This document shows positions 60,322 to 64,000 of a stretch of DNA of 64,000 nucleotides, one piece after another. Within the stretch, counting starts at the first letter, position 1, and each line of letters begins with the position of its first letter. Location of the stretch: assembly GCA_910586975.1 (NCBI GenBank), contig CAJUKX010000007.1, forward strand, positions 35,194 to 99,193. Direction: 5' to 3'. The DNA is from an uncultured Muribaculaceae bacterium. Its GTDB lineage: Bacteria; Bacteroidota; Bacteroidia; Bacteroidales; Muribaculaceae. The notes below the pieces were generated by a model, which was given only the letters and a program-made list of their open reading frames with translations, searched no databases and was not told where the DNA came from. A program made the position numbers and the translations under genes.

Positions 60322-61230
60322 TCAAACATACTCGTAAGCTGAGCAGATGTATACCCAAATCAAGGGTATGATTTCTAAGGTGCAAAGGTACAAAATAAAA
60401 TAAAGCAAACTTGAAATTCTGTCATAAAAAATTCTAAAACCCTTCAAAATAAAGAAAATTCGGGCAATAAAGTAGCATATAATGCCGGCAAGTATGGTCC
60501 AACCCATGGTGTGAGGGTAGAAAATTGTCAGACTGGCGGGTAGGGCGAGCACTATGCCCAGCAGGGCCTGCGAGGCATTGAATCCTCTGATCCATTCGCG
60601 CCTTCCCTCGGTGGTGGTGAAGGTGTAGCCTACCGTCTGATAGGCCAAGAGCTGAAACAGATAGTAGCCCGATACTATGGAGGTGACTTTCATTACAAAT
60701 TCTATAGGCACGGGCCGGTCATAGCCGCCTATGTTTATATTGATAGCCGCCGACAGCAGTATGCCTCCGCACACCACAAACAGTATGATGAGCAATACCA
60801 GGATGTTGAAGTCGGTGGCCGGACGCTCGTCAAACACATTGTCGCGGCCGTGGCGCACCTTTACCAGGTCTTCGGTATATATCTTCACCAGACGCGCCAG
60901 GTGGCGGAAGTTATAGGCTATAACAATAAATATTATAGCCAGAGCAGCCAACAGACCCGTGTGGCTGCCGGCATTGTTGGCGCGAGGAGCGGGTTCAAGG
61001 CCGTCGTGCCACGATTCTGTTGAGGTGGCGGCCAGGGTGGTGGCTCTGAATGCTGCCAGGGTGTCGGTAGCCGTCAGCGACTCTATGCGCAGGGTGTCGA
61101 GCGTGGGGTCGAAGGGTCGCACGGTCTCTTCAAAGCCCGCCGGCATAGTCAGCGCTGCCGCCGAGTCGGTGGCCTCTTCTGCAATCTCAAGGACGGTGTC
61201 GAGCTGTTCGGTATCTACGGTGGTGGGCAT
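60322..61230 (-). CDS. DUF4271 domain-containing membrane protein
   Basis: A 302-residue protein. The first 90 residues are a Thr/Ala/Asp-rich segment; then a membrane segment (GLLAALAIIFIVIAYNF) and a C-terminal bundle of five or six hydrophobic helices (ILVLLIILFVVCGGILL, YLFQLLAYQTVGYTF, IVLALPASLTIFY, WTILAGIICYFIARIFFI, LLYFILYLCTLEIIPLIW), the DUF4271 pattern. Function unknown. The family is often next to hemD in Bacteroidota, as here. Confidence 0.87.
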   Translation of the reverse strand: MPTTVDTEQLDTVLEIAEEATDSAAALTMPAGFEETVRPFDPTLDTLRIESLTATDTLAAFRATTLAATSTESWHDGLEPAPRANNAGSHTGLLAALAIIFIVIAYNFRHLARLVKIYTEDLVKVRHGRDNVFDERPATDFNILVLLIILFVVCGGILLSAAININIGGYDRPVPIEFVMKVTSIVSGYYLFQLLAYQTVGYTFTTTEGRREWIRGFNASQALLGIVLALPASLTIFYPHTMGWTILAGIICYFIARIFFILKGFRIFYDRISSLLYFILYLCTLEIIPLIWVYICSAYEYV

Positions 61231-61244
61231 TGAGGGTAGGGATG

Positions 61245-61826
61245 TCAGAATTTACGTTGCAGGTTAAGGTCAGCGTTCTCGGCCGAAGCCAGAGCTACGG
61301 CCACCGCAGGATTCTCGGTAACGGCAAACAGGCGGAGGTGGTCTGCGGGCAGGAAGCCCTCTTTCACAGCATCGTCAATCTGGTTGAGCAGCGAGTCGTA
61401 GTAGTGCGCTATGTTCAGTATCACGATATTGCCGCTGTAGAGGCCCAGCTGGCGCCATGTAATCAGCTCCATAAGCTCCTCAAATGTGCCTACGCCTCCG
61501 GGCATTGCAATGGCTCCTATGGCCTTGGCGGCCATCATGGTCTTGCGTTCGTGCATGCCCGAGGTGCGTATGGTATGGGTGGAGTGGGGGTCGTTCCAGC
61601 CTCGCTCTACCATAAATTCGGGTATGATGGCGCAAGTGGTGCCACCGGCTTCGCGGCATGCCCTGCCGGCCACACCCATCAGGCCCATCGAGCCGCCGCC
61701 GTATATCAGTGGCAACCCGCGTCGGGCTATCTCGCAGCCTACAATGGCTGCCGCCTCGGCATAGCGAGGGTCGCGGCCGGCCGACGAGCCGCAGTATATG
61801 GTGATTCCTTTTTCTTTTTCGTTCAT
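61245..61826 (-). CDS. LOG-family protein (TIGR00730, Rossmann fold)
   Basis: A 193-residue protein. ITIYCGSSAGRDP, YGGGSMGLMGVAG, catalytic R94 in GMHERKTMM and AMPGGVGTFEEL are the LOG signatures. Family members hydrolyse nucleoside 5'-monophosphates to free base and ribose 5-phosphate. It ends 14 bases before the DUF4271 gene, possibly in one operon. Confidence 0.93.
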   Translation of the reverse strand: MNEKEKGITIYCGSSAGRDPRYAEAAAIVGCEIARRGLPLIYGGGSMGLMGVAGRACREAGGTTCAIIPEFMVERGWNDPHSTHTIRTSGMHERKTMMAAKAIGAIAMPGGVGTFEELMELITWRQLGLYSGNIVILNIAHYYDSLLNQIDDAVKEGFLPADHLRLFAVTENPAVAVALASAENADLNLQRKF

Positions 61827-61863
61827 AATCAGATTGCAAAGTTACGAAAAATTTGTAATTACT

Positions 61864-62187
61864 TTATCTAATGGTATGCATGAATGTCGGAACAAACTGA
61901 ATACCAAGTATCGCAGCTATACGGAAGAAACTTGAAAGTTGAATATCTGCTTTGCCGTTTTCAACACGTGCAATGTAACTTTGTTCGCGACCGAGTTTCT
62001 CCGCTACCTGTTTTTGGGTAAGATTAAGCTCTTTGCGTCTTTCGCGGAGCATATTGCCGTAGAACCATGTAATGGAGGCCTCGTCAAACAGCTTTCGTTC
62101 GGGCGATCCCTGCACTCCGTATCTTTCATCAAGCTCATCGTTAAATGAAGATAGTTTTTCTAATTTTTCGGGGTCTATCTGTCTCAT
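61864..62187 (-). CDS. HigA-like HTH antitoxin
   Basis: A 107-residue protein with an XRE HTH at about 48-100 (LNLTQKQVAEKLGREQSYIARVENGKADIQLSSFFRIAAI; read here in two overlapping parts). It overlaps the toxin gene stop by four bases (62184-62187), typical of HigBA order with the toxin first. It should neutralise the toxin and repress the operon. Confidence 0.9.
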   Translation of the reverse strand: MRQIDPEKLEKLSSFNDELDERYGVQGSPERKLFDEASITWFYGNMLRERRKELNLTQKQVAEKLGREQSYIARVENGKADIQLSSFFRIAAILGIQFVPTFMHTIR

Positions 62188-62549
62188 AATTCCAAGTTGT
62201 TAAGTATTGATAACGCAATGTCAATTTGTTTTCGGTAGTATTTATTATCTTTTTTCAAGAAGCCGTTTAATAAGATTACTTTTTTTGCTTCTATGAAATT
62301 ATCATGATCAATTGCAAATAATACAGTTCTGTATTCATTTATGCCAATCGAAACTCTCATTTCATATAAGTCCGTATTTTCAAGGTGTTTTACAAACTTG
62401 GTTGATACATTATACATTGATGCTATAACGTTCATTACATAATGAAACTTAGTTTGCACCTTGGGTGACAAAGACTCATAAAACCGCATAAATTCAGGAG
62501 TACGGAATATTATGCGTACATATTGAGATGTGTTATTGGCTGATTCCAT
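62184..62549 (-). CDS. HigB/RelE-like toxin (phage Gp49-like family)
   Basis: A 121-residue RelE/ParE-superfamily protein. VRIIFRTPEFMRFYESLSPK, FVKHLENTDLYEMRVSIGIN, EYRTVLFAIDHDNFIEAKKV and LLNGFLKKDNK form the fold's strands and the basic C-terminal region. It probably cleaves mRNA on ribosomes when released from its antitoxin. Confidence 0.88.
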   Translation of the reverse strand: MESANNTSQYVRIIFRTPEFMRFYESLSPKVQTKFHYVMNVIASMYNVSTKFVKHLENTDLYEMRVSIGINEYRTVLFAIDHDNFIEAKKVILLNGFLKKDNKYYRKQIDIALSILNNLEL

Positions 62550-62919
62550 GTTGCAAAGATAACTAATTAGTTATATTCAGACAAATAATAGCATCATAAA
62601 GTTCAGAAATAATTGTTTATTTGACTGTTACAAGTCATTTTTACGGCAATTTCGTCTGTTCAATATTGTTTACTGCGGGAGTGTTAAAGTTGTGACGGAG
62701 TTGTTACAAAATATGCGCATAAACGTAACAAATGACATATTGTAACAATGGTGTAACAATTATGAAATATTATAAAACATTATAAATCAATAATATAAAT
62801 AGATTTAATTATAAAAATATTACAATTAACATACATTAACAGTAAAATACTTGACAAAATTCGAATCACTCCCTAACTTTGCAATGTCACAAGACAAAAA
62901 CCCTTAAAAATTAAAAATT
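62550..62919. other. 370-bp AT-rich intergenic region between HigBA and the sigma factor
   Basis: Divergent promoter space. Very AT-rich, with several AACAAT/ATTGTAACA motifs near 62698-62760. A sigma factor promoter is seen at 62851-62881. No ORF was recognised. Confidence 0.6.
62851..62881 (+). promoter_or_regulatory. Promoter of the ECF sigma gene
   Basis: TTG (62851-62853), 20 bases, TAACTTTG (62874-62881). Start near 62886, leader of about 35 bases. It has the primary-sigma form. Confidence 0.65.
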
Positions 62920-63423
62920 ATGAAGAGCGAAAAATTCCAATCAAACCTTATGCAACTCCAGGGCAACCTGCTGAACTTTGCTTACATGCTTACCTCTAAC
63001 CGCGACGATGCTTACGACCTGTTGCAGGACACAACCCTCAAGGCTCTCGACAATGAGGAGAAGTATGCCGAAGGTACCAACTTCAAAGGATGGGTGTTCA
63101 CAATCATGCGCAACATCTTCATCAACAACTACCGTCGCACCCAGCGCGCCGCCACAATTGTTGATACCACCGAAAACCTCTACCACCTCAACATCTGCCA
63201 GGACAGCGGTCTCGAAGCTCCCGAAGGTTCATTCCACGCCGGCGAGATCACCGACGCCATCGACGCTTTCCCCGATGAATACCGCATACCCTTCTCGATG
63301 CACGTTGCAGGCTACAAGTACAACGAGATAGCCGAACACATGAATCTGCCCCTCGGCACCGTAAAGAGCCGCATCTTCTTCGCCCGCAAGAAACTGCAGG
63401 AACGCTTTGCCGACTATCGCTAA
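62920..63423 (+). CDS. ECF-type RNA polymerase sigma factor
   Basis: A 167-residue sigma-70 family factor. Region 2 (about 8-75) has LLNFAYMLTSNRDDAYDLLQ and GWVFTIMRNIFINNYRR; region 4 (about 110-163) has FPDEYRIPFSMHVAGYKYNE and LGTVKSRIFFARKKLQERF. No anti-sigma gene follows before the window edge, unlike most ECF loci, so it may be controlled at transcription or by a distant partner. Confidence 0.93.
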   Translation: MKSEKFQSNLMQLQGNLLNFAYMLTSNRDDAYDLLQDTTLKALDNEEKYAEGTNFKGWVFTIMRNIFINNYRRTQRAATIVDTTENLYHLNICQDSGLEAPEGSFHAGEITDAIDAFPDEYRIPFSMHVAGYKYNEIAEHMNLPLGTVKSRIFFARKKLQERFADYR

Positions 63424-63456
63424 ATGACCGCCGGAATTACGCTCAACAACATATAT

Positions 63457-63620
63457 AAGTAATCAATGAAAAATAGTTTATATCATCTGCTTGCCTTATG
63501 AACGCATCTTCAACCCTTTTCATCGGTCACGTAGCTACGGCTACGCTCCCTCTTCATCGGATTGAATCTGCCGTCCATAAGCCGGCGCATACAATATAAC
63601 TATTTTCCACTGCTTACTTA
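63457..63620 (+). repeat. 164-bp palindromic repeat, copy 2
   Basis: Starts AAGTAATCAATGAAAAATAG, ends TATTTTCCACTGCTTACTTA, centre GTCACGTAGCTACGGCTACG. Near-identical inverted copy of 48405-48570. As with copy 1, the AAGTAATC end points to the stop codon of the upstream gene (34 bases away). Confidence 0.85.
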
Positions 63621-63717
63621 CAATTACATAATTAACACACAAATACATCGCCCTTTTACCGAAATTCGATTCAAGTAAGTCAACAAACAGATAATCATTA
63701 AATCTCAAAAACAACCC

Positions 63718-63751
63718 AAGGCTGTGTCGCATAATAGACACAGCCTTTTTT
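63718..63751 (+). terminator. Rho-independent terminator
   Basis: AAGGCTGTGTC and GACACAGCCTT form a perfect 11-bp stem with an 8-base loop, followed by TTTTTT. It probably ends the sigma factor transcript, after the palindromic repeat. Confidence 0.85.
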
Positions 63752-63776
63752 GTGGCTACGCTCCCCAATGACAAGG

Positions 63777-63935
63777 CGCAGCCGAGGGTGTCGGGAATAT
63801 GATAAATCGGTGGGTATCATGGAGATGACGCAGCCGAGGGTATCGGGAATATGACATCCGGCAGGATGTCTGCGAGTTAGTAACCGGGTATGCACGCGCG
63901 TAGGTGTAACCGAAGCGCGGGCATGCCCGGTAGGC
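63777..63935. repeat. Direct repeat plus GGAATATGNCATCC-family palindromic element
   Basis: CGCAGCCGAGGGTGTCGGGA recurs 52 bp later with one change (63829). The second copy runs into GGAATATGACATCCGGCAGG and then ACGCGCGTAGGTGTAACCGA and GCGGGCATGCCCGG, which is the inverse of 42230-42310. Confidence 0.7.
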
Positions 63936-63945
63936 ATCCCACACC

Positions 63946-63990
63946 AAAAAGAGGCTGTCTAACAATCAAAGTTAGGCAGTCTCTTTTTTA
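63946..63990. terminator. Bidirectional hairpin terminator at the right edge
   Basis: AAAAAGAGGCTGTCTAAC and GTTAGGCAGTCTCTTTTT form an 18-bp stem with one mismatch and a 7-base loop; A-run and T-run border it, so it can work in both directions. Confidence 0.75.
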
Positions 63991-64000
63991 GATTTAATAT

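Larger units (their letters stand above)
63424..64000. other. 577-bp intergenic right edge, repeats and two terminators
   Basis: Carries the second 165-bp palindromic repeat, a terminator, a direct repeat CGCAGCCGAGGGTRTCGGGA (63777 and 63829), a GGAATATGNCATCC-family repeat and a last hairpin. Open frames here are made of repeat sequence and are not credible genes. Confidence 0.65.

Noticed and set aside
63541..63965. Three minus-strand ORFs of 69-79 codons at the right edge
   Set aside because: They consist of palindromic and tandem repeat sequence and cross two terminators.

Overview
The window looks like chromosomal DNA of a gut Bacteroidales bacterium, most likely of the Muribaculaceae type. 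Reasons: promoters of the Bacteroidota form (TTTG about 20 bp upstream of TAnnTTTG), DUF4294, DUF4271, DUF5689 and DUF6029 families, a PorZ-like type IX secretion protein, Omp28-like proteins, tandem FKBP isomerases and an orphan ECF sigma factor. This rests on family content, not on a marker gene. No rRNA, tRNA or CRISPR array was seen.

Layout. 1-5217: leftward genes for a GH31 glycosidase (cut by the window edge), a membrane-anchored protein of unknown function, a DUF4294 protein and NadB. 5485-8414: an AT-richer HpaII-type restriction-modification cassette with a Vsr nick endonuclease. 9147-18339: a rightward operon for a MacB/Lol-type exporter (adaptor, two permeases, ATPase, TolC) plus a large outer-membrane barrel protein. 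It is preceded by a good sigma-54 promoter with upstream palindromes and followed by an NtrC-type response regulator and its histidine kinase (18403-21017), so regulator, promoter and target sit together. 21294-26974: an envelope cluster with three thioredoxin-type CXXC proteins (TlpA, two Omp28-like), a DUF6029 protein and a sorted exoprotein. 27219-29412: three tandem FKBP isomerases predicted for cytoplasm, periplasm and lipoprotein. 29571-31961: GAPDH and, convergently, an OmpA-like protein, separated by a segment with G-quadruplex motifs on both strands. 32247-41011: HAD phosphatase, RibF, Bcp, acyltransferase, two glycosyltransferases, PorZ and RdgB.

41223-43896 is an AT-rich accessory patch: a toxin-antitoxin-like pair, palindromic repeats, and a membrane-bound HTH regulator that looks short for its type. 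LeuS and NadA follow. The 47777-48404 gap holds an array of DnaA-box-like 9-mers spaced one helical turn apart. 48572-58165 encodes a TonB-dependent receptor, two DUF5689 lipoproteins, a secreted EEP nuclease and a T9SS-like cargo, possibly an extracellular nucleic-acid acquisition locus. 58238-61826 carries TatD, YidD, RnpA, HemD, DUF4271 and LOG-family genes. A HigBA pair and an ECF sigma factor close the window.

Two families of dispersed palindromic repeats are visible: a 165-bp element (48405-48570, 63457-63620, with a divergent relative at 13746-13965) and a GGAATATGNCATCC-ended family (21058, 41131, 42070-42312, 63841). Both sit just outside genes.
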